Source: Apostichopus japonicus (Eukaryota > Echinodermata > Holothuroidea > Aspidochirotida > Stichopodidae). From it: a stretch of DNA of 60,000 bases. The stretch spans positions 16,535,001-16,595,000 of the forward strand of contig NC_092566.1 in assembly GCF_037975245.1 (NCBI RefSeq), given 5' to 3'. The position numbers were made by a program, and so were the translations under genes. The notes under the pieces were generated by a model. It made no database searches. It was given only the letters and a program-made list of their open reading frames with translations, and was not told the origin of the DNA. Positions 13,201 through 28,200 of this stretch are shown piece by piece. The first letter of the stretch is position 1; each line of letters opens with the position of its first letter.

Positions 13201-16200
13201 CTATCAAATTTCTTATTTTTTAACTATCCTAGAAAGCTTTTCTTTCGATTTTTATACAAAATATTCCAGGAAATGATAAAAAGTTCTCTCACCAGTGGGC
13301 TCGTTTTCACAAACACTGAATTGGTAGAGGGATTCGGTGAAGCGAGGCTCGTTGTCATTGACATCTGTCACGTGTATATCGACGACGGCCGTAGATTCCA
13401 GACCGCCCTGATCGGTCACCGACACGGTCAGTTCATAGAGCTGACGGGTTTCATGGTCAAATGTTCCGAGTAATCTGATTTCACCCGTGTCAGCTGCAAT
13501 TATTGATAAAAAATTAATATTGAAGATTCCTTGAAAGTTACACCAATATGGAAAGCATGCACATTAGACAATTGGTTTCATAATTGTATTCATGTACCTG
13601 GAAGTCTGTTTTCAACTTAATATCTTACCAATGATTATTAAATAGTCCATGAAAAAATTATGCCAAAGTATATACAAAATCAATTCTGACAGCAAAAACT
13701 TACAGATAGATAGAAAATTTGTATGAAGTTAAATTATATATATTAAAATACAGCAAACATTGTATTCTTAGATATACCAGCTGCTTGTCACAACAATAGA
13801 TTGTACCCCTCCCCCCCACCCCAAAACATCCCCACCCTTCTGTCAAATCTTCTGACTCTGAGATGACAAAATATCACATTGAAAGAAAACTTGCTAACAC
13901 TAATACACATCCAATGTCTACACAAAATATTGACAAGACAAGCGACCTATTAACAGATTACACAGCTAATATCACAAGTTATTGTTTCTTCTGTTGCCCC
14001 CCTCCTTCTCCCCTTGTACCCCCTCCTCATCACTCCTCTTCTCATACTGTAGCTCTTTTCACCCTTCTTTCTCCACACCTTTCTGTCTTTGTCCTTCTCC
14101 AGTTTGTTCCCTGGCCCCTTCCCTTAATCCTCTCTTTGTCCCTTCTATCTCCTACCCCCTTCCCCTGTTAGTTTCTTTCTTTCTTCTCTCCATCCCTTGT
14201 CTACTTATCCCCTTACATCTATCTCTTTGTGTTCACCATGCTCATTAACGTGTCTGTATTCTGTGCATGATTTTGTCCCTTCTGTTACTGTTACTTGTCA
14301 TTTAGCCTTTGAAGAAGATCCTGCTAGGATCGAAACGTCAGGCCAACTTACTTTTACACAAGTTATTTTGATGTTTAATGGCAAGTGTTACCCATGGTCA
14401 AGATGGGGTAGTCAGAGAGGGCGCTCATCCTGTACTCCAATAACAAACGATGAAGTACTGAGATACTTACATGAGATGAGGAAAGAGGAATCTTCGTTAC
14501 CGCGGGTGATCCTGTAGGTGAGGGCGGTATTCTCGTCTGGATCCGTTGCGGACAACGTAATCACAGGATTCTTTGTGTCAAAGTCCTCGCTTACGCTGAC
14601 GTTGTAATAACCTTGACCAAAAGATGGTGGAGTGTCGTTTAAATCTATTATGGTGATCACCGATACGACCATGGTCGTCCTCTCTGGATTACCACCGTCA
14701 GAAATCTGAAAGGAAAATTTAGAAAATAAAACCACTAAATTAAACCAGTAATTAAGCTGGCAGATTTATGAGTTAGCAACTCTTTTCTTTACTATACGAT
14801 AGAGGTATGAAACCATAAGCTGTGTGATGTGCAGCACTGTGAATAATGACTGTTGATATTGTGTCAAAATTACACGTTTAACTAAAAACTACGGAGGTTA
14901 AAGGTCACCGTTGATCCTGCGTCAATCTTAATCTGCGTTTACAAATTTAACACCAAGAGCTGGATCAGATCCTTCCATGATCCTAATCTATGGCTGGTCA
15001 AATCTTGGGAGTCCAATCCACGGTTACATTACAAATTTGACACTGAGTGCTGGGGTTCAACACTGTGCTCTCTATCTAATGCAAATCGGGCCTAAAGCAC
15101 TATAAAGAAAAGGGCCTTACAAGGTTACTATGAGACAAACCATTTATATTTAGAATAATTGAAATGTACTTGAATGGGTTTAAAAATCTTTGGTGTATAT
15201 CTGAAATCATCTTGATTTAGAAAATTCAATTATTAAAAGAGAATAATGAATCATAAGAATTTCTATGAGAAATTTCTTTATGTTTAACCATAGAAAATGT
15301 TTCTAATGAGCAACCAATGTATACCAAGGAAAAACAAAGAAATCAAATAATCAAACCACTAACGATGATGTTGATTCGGTATTCGTCACTGAAGGAAGCG
15401 TTATCAGAGTCGATTTCACCAATCAGAATAATCTCTCCCGTTTCACTGTCGATTGTAAATATACCCTCGGCTCCTGTTGGAAATGCATATCAAGAAATCA
15501 CAATCACACAAAGTGGTTAACATCTAGTGTCACAGTATCTTCATTTCAAAGAATACTGGAGTTTTCTTTAAAGTTTACAAAATGTTTACAAACTTAATGC
15601 TTGAAAAATACTTCAATACCCATTTAAGAGTGAAATCACAAAGGGAAGATAACTCTCAGCCTTTGCAAGAAAAAAAAAAAAAAAAAATTGATTGACTTCA
15701 AGTTTGGTTATCAAAAAAATTCATTAGTTTGTCACAAATACTTGGATATTGCTAACATATTAATAGCTAAGGTTAATGATAAGTTATTTATGTGATCTTT
15801 TTTCTCCAAAATATTATTCTTGCATGTCTACCTTCACCCTCCAACTTTAATGGACAAGGAAAGCAAACACACCAAGGGAAAACAGTTATACATAATTTCT
15901 TTTGTATTGACTTAATCCTGCACCCCTCCCCAAACCTCCGACCCCCTCCAACACATTCCCCAAGCCCCTCCAATTCCTAATACTAATGACTTGCATCCAT
16001 GCACACTAAAAGTTTGCAATCAGTCACTGTTTCATGAACACCATTTTCATCGAGACACGTCCACCAATCCAGTGCAGAATCTCAAAGGAGTAGTCCAAAC
16101 ATAGCTAAGGCATCTTCATCTGTACAGCCTTTTAGTGCTACAGACTGGGTTAAGCGAGCCAGCCAACGCTTGGCGTTTTCTGTGGACTACCCATGATAAG

Positions 16201-19200
16201 GGGTGGGTGTAATTGCTGGAACAGTCGCAGGTTTTTTTACTGAAATCATTCTTTGACTTACCAGGCGGCTGAATATCTGAGATGATATAGATGAGGGGTG
16301 TGTCCGGACTGTCGGGATCAATGGCTGTGATCTCTCCCACCACCGTACCAGGGGGTTCCCCTTCTGGAAGGGTAAATGGGAACTCAGGGTTCGCAGTTGG
16401 AGCAAACTCGTTCGTATCTGTGACATCAACAATCAGCTGGAAATCGAAGAAGACAGCCATTGTTGGTAAAAACGGCAATTGCAAGATATATTACAATACA
16501 GAAAAAAAATCAAACTATACTATTTTAAATTAACAGTTCATGGAGAGAAAAAGACCCAGCATTCCTCGATGGAAACAGACTGGGGCAATCATCACTGAAG
16601 CAGAACAATTACTCGATGAGTTTCAAATGGTGTTTCTTAAATTTTCAAAAAATTTAATGATAAAAATTGAATAAGAAGTGTAATGTGATTTTATTAGTAC
16701 CAATTTCAGATATCATAATATGTCGTCCTTCAAGTTTTATCAGTTCGTGTCTGTGAAATATAGTTTTAGGAAGTTGAGCTAAGATAAAAAAACAACTCTT
16801 GAGATGTTTAACAACCTGAACATGTTACAGACTTATCTTAGCATAAAGAACAGGAATGGGAATGTGAAGGAAAAAAAACGACTAATTTGGAAATCAACAA
16901 AAGATGTAATTTTTCACTTACCGTGGTGGATGTTTCTCTTCTGTTATTGGAAGAGCCTGCAGGATTGTCCTTGGCTGTGATAATGAGAGTGTACTGATTC
17001 ACTATCTCCCTGTCCAACCTGCCCAGAAGACACACTTCTCCCTAAATGATAGATAAGAAGAAAGAAAAAAAACAAGAAAAAGGTCACAATTTAGCTTCGT
17101 ATTATTATCATTGTTGTTAGTATAAATCTTTTGTTATGTACTTGTTACTCATTATCATTATCAATAGTTGTGCGATAGTCTCACAATATCACAGCAGATA
17201 TAACTACATTGTTTTTTATGGCCAGCTTCTTACTATTTTTCGTCGACATTAGATATTGAACTCTTTGCAGTATTTGCAGTATTTTGATTCTTCGCAAAGA
17301 GAGTAGGTTACACTTTGGCTAGGCTAGGGTTCAATCGCAATTGCAACAGCCCTTGTACACACGGTGGTCCATGGTGTGCTGCAGCTAGTGCCTAACAGGA
17401 ATATAGTTCTGAAAGTTATTCAGCATGTGCTTAATATCTTTAGCTTCATATTTAAAAGATGATGCAAAGTCATTCTTTGGGAGCACAGCTCCAGCCGATC
17501 AAAATAAGCAATTTTGGCTATTGGCAATGATATGGTTCTTTCTCATCAGACTATGTAACTTCATATTCGGCTATGGTTTATCTCTTTACCGTTTCAGAGC
17601 TGATCTCAAAGAGGCCGTCTCCTCCCGACAGTGTGTACGTGACGGCACCAAAGTCCCCCGCGTCCGCGTCGCTGGCTACGATGAATGTGAAACACTCGCC
17701 GACTGATGAGCTCTCATTGACCATGGAGACATATATGGTCTGATTGAAGCTTGGATTGTTGTCGTTGATATCGGTCACTCTGAGGTTGACGTCGACCGTG
17801 CTGGTGAGAGCCGGATCTCCGGCGTCGCTGACCACAACGGTGAAGTTGACCCAGGAGATGTCCTCTCTGTCTATGACCTCGCTGATGGTAATCACACCTG
17901 GACAAAATAAAACATAAATTTATGCGCGATCATCGTAATCTTTATCCATTGCCAGTTTTAACAAGTTCAAAAAAAGTATAATGTCATATAACAAGGCAGT
18001 CATAATGAGTAACTTTACGGGAGCTGGACATCCAACAGGTCCAATAGCTATTCCCACTGACAAGAAAAAGGGGAAAATCTCTCCTTTGTTTTATATTAAC
18101 ATGTCAGGGGGCATTCATTTCCATTAATTTGCAAACAAGCAAAGAAAGAAAATCCCTACTTCTCAAATGTTTGAAGAACCAGCAAACTCACCAGTATTGG
18201 GATCGATTGAGACAGGTAGGTCCACTTGGTTCAATATGCTGTAGGTGACCATCCCGCCATCTCCCTGGTCAGGATCATTGGCTACCACCGTGGTGATGAT
18301 GGTACCCTCTGATGACTGTTCCTGTAACACGGTGACCCTGATTGGTTGAATTGCAGGAGCGTTGTCGTTCGTGTCTGTAATGATGATCTGAACCTCAGCT
18401 GAAGAAAAAAAAAATTAAATTTATTAAAATAAACTGGGAAAAGATATATATATGGAATTGTGATCATGATGGTCAAGCCTGTATATAAAACAGTCCTCCT
18501 CAAATTCACTTGAGCATTTATAATTTGTTACTTGATAGCATAAACTACCCAAATACTGCTATTAGGATTCATCATTAAGTGCACCTAATTAATTGACCAG
18601 CCACCGTATGATTGTAAACACAAGTGCTCTAATGGACAGTACTACTTTCATGTGTGTGAAGACAAGTTTGGCCTGACCACTGAGTTAATACACTGTGTGT
18701 TTAACCATGAATTTGTGCAGAGGCACATTCAGTATGGCTAGCATTAATACCAACTCCGGAAGATATTCAATCTCTCATTTTTATTGCCCAAAACAGGGGA
18801 TTCGGGTGATATTTGCTGTAGGCAGGAAAGATCGTAATGATGGGCTGAAAATTTAAAGGCGTTTCCTTTTCACATTGGTTGATGTTGATGTTTTTCTCTT
18901 GCAATGCAAGCTTCCAATAAGAAATCTTGTTCTATTAGGTTGAATGTACATTTTATGGAGGACTATCAGTTGTTTCTTGCATTGTATGCTTAAACTGTCA
19001 CTTTCAATGAGATATTTCAGTAAGAGGGGCACTCTGTAATTTTCAATGAGAAAGCTTCATTACATGGCCAACAAACTTTTCTGTAATGGATAGTATGAGA
19101 ACATTTACGATAACATACAATCCATTGATCTGAACTCGTTCTGTACAGTATAGCATTATACAAAATCAAATCAACACATGCCTTTGTAACAAGGACAACC

Positions 19201-22200
19201 AACCAATGTCAAACTCATTTCTAAAAAACTTGCAAATCTTAACTGTAAAGTAATATTTCCAACTTTTTTAATTAATTAAATTAGTTAAAACAATAAATTA
19301 GATAAAAATATGATCAAATGCTTTCTTACCGTCGGGATTACTGGTTCTCGTCTCCGGATCGACTCCGTTCTCGTCGATGGCCGATATCACCACATTGATC
19401 TCGCTCACCGCTTCGCGATCAATCTGTTCGATCAACGTCAGTTCTCCGGTGACTTCGTCGATGCTGAACCAGCCGGAGGAGTCTATCTCCGAGGTGATGT
19501 CTCGGCCATTCTGATCCAGGACGATGACGGAATTTATCAGATATCTGACCATAGCGTTCAGGTCGGGGTCGTTCGCTATGAAGACGTTGATCGTACGTGT
19601 TACCTCCGATTCAGATACTCTGACCGTGGTCTCGGTCTCTGTGAATGTCGGCGGGCTGTCGTTGATATCAGAGAGGTCGATGACGACGGTGCCCGTTGTG
19701 GTCATTTGGGGCGAACCTTGGTCCGTCACCGACACGGTCAGGGTGTAAGAGGGTGTCTGTTCCCTGTCGAGTACTGCCCTGGTGGCAACCTGTGAAAGGG
19801 GGGAAAAAAGGGTTTTATATTCTAATTTTGGAAAAATTTAAATTAAATAATGGATATTTTATAACATCGAGGTAAACCAACTTAATTTGTAAGCTTTCAA
19901 TAAAGACTTCTTGTACAATTCTTCTTTACATGGTTATTTAATACGTGAGATGCTGGCAGTGTATAATTCATACACGTTCATCACTATTTAATCTCTCTGC
20001 TTGAAGACATAAACATGTTGCAATGAAATACACAATATTTAACAGATGTTCAATATCTAATAAGCTCTATGACTGAGACACCACTGCGTGTGATTATTTT
20101 AACTTTTCCTTTTTTTTACTCACAGAAATCCAGCCAGTCTCCGGGTCAATGATAAATTTATCCTCTGCTCCTGTAATGATGGAGAACCTAACGGCATGTC
20201 CATCGCCGTCGGTAGCTGTCAACTGACCGACGAGAGAACCTGCAAAAAACAGGAATGAAACAACGGTTGGAATTATACTAACAAGAACGGATATATCCGC
20301 TGATTAAATAGAGCAGTTGACATAGATGAAATCACAGAATGAAGGAAACATTGATCAATTTATCATCAGAATTTGATACTTGAATAATGTCTATCCTCGT
20401 AAGTGAACCTAATACTATCCCAATGAAGAAGATCCTGACAGTTTTAAAAAAAAGGAGACTGTCTTTTTCTTAGCATTTTAAACATTTAACACCTGCTTAA
20501 TTGTCTCTAGTAACTGTCTTGTCCACAGGGTCATTCAACATTAACCTGACAAGTGAAGTTAAATTTAGGCATGCCTGACACATTTGGGATATGCCGTACT
20601 CCAAGTCTGAATGTTCCTTTCCCACAAACAGATTGAAGTAGATGGAAGACTTAAAGATATATGCAGTTTGACAAACTTACAACATTTTAGGTCATAGTAA
20701 GTCCATATTATATCCATGGGGTGTATTGAGCACGAAATGTACCGTACCTATTGCCAGATGCATAATTTAATTTTCAAGCAATGTCACATAATCTGTATTA
20801 AGCATAGACAGTGTTATAAAGTATCATTACAGTTAACTGCTACAGTCATGGCAAATGATGATGTAACATGCTTGTGACCCATGCAGAAAGATCTAGTTTG
20901 GATTAAAACTAGAAATTGGCACCAGTGACTTGGAACAATCTGCAACCATGACTCTTACATCCTGCGCATGGATGAGATATTATTTCAAGTAAACCGCTAT
21001 ATAAATATATGTTATTCTTGTTATTATTATTATTTTACATTTATTAATGTGTAAAAGTAACTTGGCCTGACATTTCGATCCTAGCAGGATCTTCTTCAAA
21101 GGCGAAAAAAAAGAAGGAAAAAAAAAGAAAAAAAATTGAATTAATGAAAACATCATGAAGTTAAGAATGTCATGCACACACAGTAAGACATGACGGCTAG
21201 ATAGTTTACCTGGAACAGAGCCCTCTGGGATGGTGTAATTATATTCACTCAAGTCCAGTACTGGTTCGTTATCATTAGCATCGAGAACTGTAACAACAAC
21301 CTCTGCTTCAGCATAACTGCCCTGCGAGTCTGTAGCGATCACAGTAAATGTGTACAATGCTTTGACCTCTCGGTCAAACACTTCAGATGACCTCAACTCG
21401 CCTTCAGGGAAGATAAAAATTGAATATATTTTAGACATTTCAAGAGAGAAGCACTATCAACTTTTTGTTACAGAAAGAAAGGAAAGTACATAGACAAATG
21501 AATCTACAAGTAAGAATGTGTACATTACTTTTCAACTACTCAGAATTGAATATTATCTGGCGATACATTCTTAAAGCAGGTTTTGTGCGTTTTGCAAAAT
21601 TGATAATATAATGTCTCAAGTGATGCAACTTTACTGAAGCACAGTCATGCAGTTTGGAATATTAATTATTAACTATTGAGTAAAATCACATCATTACAAT
21701 TATATTTAAATAAGTTTAATAATATATGGAATAATACTACTTTTCAATGGCGGCCTAAACATTTGCAGAAGAGAAGACTTAGTCACCAAATCGGTGCTGA
21801 CGAAAAAATCTTTTACCTGATAGTGGATCGATCATGAAAGATGCAGATTCATTCCCTCTAATGACATACATGATAACGCTGACCTCATCAGAATCGACAG
21901 CTATGATTGGTTGATCCTTAAAAGAAAAATTAATCAAAATTGTAGAGATGTGAAAAATAAATGACACTTTACATAAAGAATAAACAAACATAAAACAAAT
22001 AGAATAAAATCTGACGGTATGTTTAGAGGCATATATATATTTACATGTTAGTATTTCAGGGATGAGCTTGGGGTAAAACAAAAATCACAGAACTTTGCAA
22101 AAATTGCGGTATAGGCTCCAGTTTGCGTATGCTACAGTGTGTTAGGAACTTAGGATAATAGTTTTTTGTTCCCCTGCAGGTTGGATATCCATAGGTAATG

Positions 22201-25200
22201 AAACACATGCAAACGACGGATCAAATGATACATCGCTGTTGTTAGAAATTCAAGGAAATTGAGAGGTGTAAATCTCGGAGGTAGAAAAGAAATCACGGAT
22301 ATTCAGCAAATTCGCGGAAAAAGCTCATGCCTAAAAATACGCACGATAGCAAGAATAAAATGATAGACATACCATAGATACTAGAGTACCGATGAAAGTG
22401 TTTTCCAGAATGGTGCCGAGGTATCGATCAGAGGGAAAGGTTGGGGGAACATCGTCAGCATCGGACACAGTAATGGTCAAGCTTGTTGTTGTCTGTGAAA
22501 AGCAGGAAAACCAAAAATGCTTAAAGAATTCACAACTGTTCTTCCCATCGCTGCCACCATGTCATATTATATGTTCAGGAAGAAGTCAATATAATGAAGG
22601 AAAAGTCATTCTTAATTCTAACGTAACGTAAATAACCATAAACAATGACGTGAAGGGTATAACCGTAAGGAGTAGCAGCAAGCATGGAGAGTGATTATAC
22701 AGTAGCGTACATGAGTATTTATACTTACATACTTAATGAGATAACATGGGATGTAATTGGCTAACCAGCATCATATCTGCTTGGCCTATAATATCACAGT
22801 GTGATTGGTTATATGACAATTAGACTTATGACGTCACATCACAGCCTCATACTGGAAACTCAATTTAAGATTTACAAGACATGGGATTTCTTTTAGCTTC
22901 CATTTATTTTGGGCAAGCTATTCTGTGGTCTTTGTGTTTAACAGCATACCTGATCAGTTAAAACTTTTCATAAGTGGTAGAATATCGAACATTTCAAATT
23001 CTGTAATTAATAAATGCATGCAGTCACACTTGGTTGTGATGATATTTCAGGGGCAGGAATATAATCTATCTTACCGTTCTGGTATCATCTGGGTTGACAG
23101 GGTTGTCATTAGCTTCTATGACCAGGTCATAGCTGGCGATGGTCTCCCTGTCCAGTGTCTTGTTGATGTAAATTTCTCCATTCTGTGCAGGAACAAAATT
23201 TGAAAAACTTGTTAATAAATTTGATTTCATATACACAATGACAATGGCTTCACAAAGGGTTCATACCAAATGGATTAGCAGTTTTACTAATTTAAATATG
23301 TCTAACTTCTTCATTGAAATAATATTTGACATAAGCAATTTTCCCTAAAATTTCTGATTAAAGCCCCCTTAAAGTATGAAAACTAAAGTAACCTAGAGTC
23401 TTTGCAGTATCAAACCAAAAGATTTAATTCTAAATCGAGGCTATATAACCGTAGTAAAGTTATGTTAAATGTTTAATAATGTAAGTTCACAAGAAAAGTG
23501 ATAAAATTATGTTACATTATTAATATATCAATAAATTAATATAATAAATTAAAATATATTTAAAATAATATATATAATATAAAATCAATTTTGTTTAGAA
23601 AGTATCTTAATCTGCAAGTCCAGAAACAATCTGAAAGAAATTACGTCACAGCTAGGGGTTAAACCAACAATTTGCTAAAACTTAATTTAGCAGCTTCGTG
23701 CATACTTTCACTTGACAAGGATGGTAGCAGTTACTCCAATCTGAGTTTAATATTTTATGAAAGGTGACCAAACATTTCAACAAAAAAAGAATGTACTCTT
23801 TATCATTACTTTCTTTATAGACATCCTAAACCTGGGGTGGGCAACCTACGGCCTGCAGGCCACATGCGGCCTGCATGGGTTTTTTTTTTTTGCGGCCTGT
23901 GAGATGTCTCAAGAAAAAGAAAAAAATCAATCTCTTTTACATCATCACAAAAAACAAGCTAGCTGCTTAGAATTTATGGGCACTAATGATGATAATAATG
24001 GAAGGCCTTTAAATCCCCATTAATTATCAAATGTACTGTATTGACATTATGTTTTGTGATTACAGATTAACACCTATTGTTTGAAAGTCCTCGGAATCAA
24101 AGGTTTGATATCAACAGCAGGTCGTTTGGTTAGGGGCGGCCCAGTCATTTTTTCACTCCTTATATCTGGCCCATTCATTCAAAAAGGTTGCCCACACCTG
24201 TCCTAAACCGTAACAAATCGATACATTTTATACACTGTTAGGAAAGTCACTTACATCTGGGTTTATCCAGAAGACGTTATTCGTGTTGCCATCGACGATG
24301 CTGTAGGTCACCACACCGGGAGGTCCCAGGTCGGCATCGGTTGCTACGGCGATAAATGCCAGTGTTCCTATGGTAACATTCTCGCTGATGGTGAACGTGT
24401 AGGGTGCTCCCTCAAATCGTGGATTGTTGTCATTAATATTGATAACGTTGATAGTTACGTCTCTCTGGTGCATCGATAGCAAAACAGAAACGAAAAAACA
24501 TCACCAAATTTTTATCCTTTCAAACACATTTTTCGGCATGAATTTGAGAGAGAACTTCAGATGACAAATTTTGTCTCAACACATAATTTTGTAGAGATCC
24601 CTTGTGATATTTCAGTCATCCTCAACACAATGAGAACAAAACGACAATTATTTTACTAAATCCTTGTTCAATGTAGTCACACGGATGAACATAAAAGATA
24701 ATGCAAAAGTTGTTTGAGAAATGCATTTTGGACATTTAAAGGTCCCTTCAAGAAGTCACTTCAAGTAGTCCTCTCAAGGATGCCAGATGACACACAAGAT
24801 AAACTCACTGTCAACCGTCTGACAGTTTATAGCATTAACTGGGTGCTCCATACACACCGTGTTGTGACAGCCAAGATAGTATATTGCACATATCCATTCA
24901 CTGACATCAAAAGCTATATTGCCGTCTCACCATGTACAAAACAGCTACTTACTAAAACTTAATATAACTAACTATAACTACAGCTATAACTAGAGCTATA
25001 ACTACAGCAATAACTAGCTGTAACTAACTATAACTACTAACTATAACTTTAAAGGATTAGCCATGATAAGAAAAAGCGAGAATTATTAAACCAAACTTGT
25101 GTTAGTATTATGATCATTGTTTGCTTACCGTAGACTGAAGACCTTCTGCATCCCTGGCCACTATAGTGATTTTTATCTGTTGCTGTTCTTCATAGTCCAG

Positions 25201-28200
25201 AGGTCTGTTAGTGTTCACTGTTAGAAGCCCAGTAGACGGATTCAGCCTAAAATAATCTGTCAAGGTAAGAGACAAATGAAAAATATGAAATTTGCTTTGA
25301 TTTTCTAACAAAGCTTGTTGAAAAAGAATTGAAAATCTTGATCAAGTTTGTGCAAAAAAGCATTACATTTTATACTTAGGGCAAACCAAAACCATTAATT
25401 GGGTAAAATTATAGTAATCTAATGATTGTATTTCCCAATTAGATTAATACTGTTTGACCAAAGGGCTTTATCTTCTCTTTGAGCAAACATGGGATATACA
25501 GTGACTAGAGATGCAATTTTACATGTGTTAAGAAAGGACCAAACAAATCCCTTAAAGGTCTCAAATCCCTTAAAGGTCTCAAATCCCTTAAAGGTCTCAA
25601 ATCCCTTAAAGGTCTCAAATCCCTTAAAGGTCTCAAATCCCTTAAAGGTCTCATCCCTTACAGGTCTTGTGAAAACAAACATTACAGAACTTTAAACATT
25701 ACTCACTGTCGGTGAAATAGCCTTTTATGGACAGATTAATTGAAAGATATCTGCAAAGTCTGATTGTCAAATATCCCAATATTAGTTGTTTTTGATATCT
25801 TAAAGTAATTTCCACCATTTTAAATGTTAAAATATTCTCCAGAGTACATCCTATTAAATTTGAATCCTTTACAGTTATTTATTTAAAAAAAAAACAGGAT
25901 ACTACATAATTATTTGCAAAAGGCTACTTACAGGGATGAGCCAGAGGTAAAAAAAAAAATCACAGAACTTTGCAAAAATTGGGGTATAGGCTCCAGTTTG
26001 CATATGCTACAGTGTGTTAGGATAATAGTTTTTGTCCCCGAGGTAGAAAAGAACTCACGGATCTTCCGCAAATTCGCGGAAAAAGCTCATGGCTGTACTT
26101 ACCTCTAAATTCCCCAATGAGCGAGAAGGTGACCATGCCTCCACTTCCAAGATCTGGATCTGTGGCTTGGATGGTGTCGATGAAAGCATTGGTAGACTCT
26201 TCCAGGATGGAATAAGGGCCGTACTGCTGAGACGTGAAGGCTGGAGGTGAATCGTTGATGTCCGTAACAGATACAGTAACCTGTAGAAAGTGGATTTATT
26301 TTCGTTTTAAAGTTAATCAAGTTTCGTCAGTGGTGTAACTATACGTTTCATCTAAGGTGGGTAAAGGGATGGGAAGGGCATTTGACTGGGAGTATAAATA
26401 GAGAAAGTATATTTTATAATATATTGCTTGAGAAAAAATTACTACATGGTCTGCAAATACCACCAGCTTTGACTTTAGCTCAAATGTACACACCCTTCCT
26501 CTCCCCCCCCCTCCCCCTTCCTTAGGTTTAGGGCTCTTAGAAGTGTATAACATTAATGTGAAAATTGATGGGTGTCACTGCATTGATGTTGGAATCAATG
26601 TAATAATATAGTGTGGCCAGCCTGTGAGGGGTCATTCCTTTCAATAAATTCTGAATTTCCAAATCAACTTCACTGCGATACTATACAGAGCAGCTACCTG
26701 GATCAAGCATGTAAATGAACCTCAGGGTGAAATGACTTGTAACTATCGAGTACTAGTAAAAACTATTTACACCTCTTCTCTCCCTCCTCTTTTCCACCTT
26801 CCTTTCCCCCATCTTCTCCTCCCACAAATAAGTTGTCATCTTTTATACCTATATATTAACACTGTAACGACTGGCCCGAGAAATTTTTTCGTTCAACAAG
26901 TTAATGTGCATATCATTTAGGCATGCATCGGTTATTACATCGCATGCCAATAACATACAATCATTTACCGTGTTATTACCCATCCATATTGGTTATAATT
27001 ATTGGGGAAGTCGTTAAATAATAATGATCATAATAATATCAGTTTAACCATTGAAAAACACATTGCAAATTATATTTCTTTCAGTAGGTGCCCCAAAAAT
27101 TCTCAGCATATTGCCCGAATTTTCACCAACATTTTGGTTGGGGGAACTGCAGCCCCCCAGCCTCCTATGCCTATGTATATAAACAGAAGTACTGACGTAC
27201 AAGACACTGTAGTATGAATATACCATCACTTTATGTTTCAATAATTCTTTACCGTGGTTGTAGATGTGAGTCTCTCCATCGGGTCAGCTGCTTGGTCAGT
27301 AGCTGTGATGACCACTATGTACGCGTCCAGGGCTTCTCTGTCCAGCTCTGTGTCTGTCAACAGATGACCCTTTGAAACAGAAGCAAATATTGTCACTTTA
27401 CACTTTATCACACGATACAAAGCACACGAGAGTGGTATTAACTATAAAGTTTTTTCATATTCACTTCTACCACACTATCACATGTGATGACAAAAATTGG
27501 AAAGAAGAGATTTATTGTTAAAAAAAAGGGAGCTATAAACTGGATGATTCAATTAAGAAACAAAGCGTACCACGGGAGGTGGGGAGGGGAGGGGGGAAGT
27601 GATAAGGATATTTATCCATACCTGAATGGGGTCGATGGTGAAGAACTCCGAGTTTGATCCGGTTACATTAAAGCGAATCTCTCTGTTGACACCAAGATCT
27701 CTATCAGAGGCTGACACCGTGGTTACAATAACGGACCGCAGTCCCTCTCCCACTTGAGCTTCGTAGGAATCCTGAGCGAAGATCGGACTGTTGTCATTCT
27801 GATCCAGGACGGTGACGTAGACAGGAACGAATACCTTGGTGATTTTGTCAAAGAGATCAAGGAAGATTTACTCAAAGAGTCTCATGAATAATAATGCTGG
27901 GTCAAAGCAGAGAGATGACTTCATCTCTTTCAACATAATCTGTCATCAACATAATCTGTCACAACAACATCTCTTACAACATAATTGTAGTACCCGTTCA
28001 CTTTCCATTGTAGTAAAAAAAAAATCAGCAAACTGGAAAATTAATTTGACTAACCAACATGATTATGACCTACATTTTGTTAAAAAAAATTAATACACAG
28101 CATAAAAAAAAATTATAAATTTATTAAAATATACTTGATAAAGTTGTGTTTCTGAAGTCAATATTTCCTTAATATCATGACGTCTGTCTAGCAGACCCAC

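Noticed and set aside
13863-14248. Overlapping 88-106 codon plus-strand frames
   Set aside because: They come from the pyrimidine-rich interspersed repeat and have low-complexity S/P/L composition.
20410-20440. Another copy of the hairpin repeat (GAAGAAGATCCTGACAG)
   Set aside because: Only about 15 bases match and the hairpin's second arm is missing.
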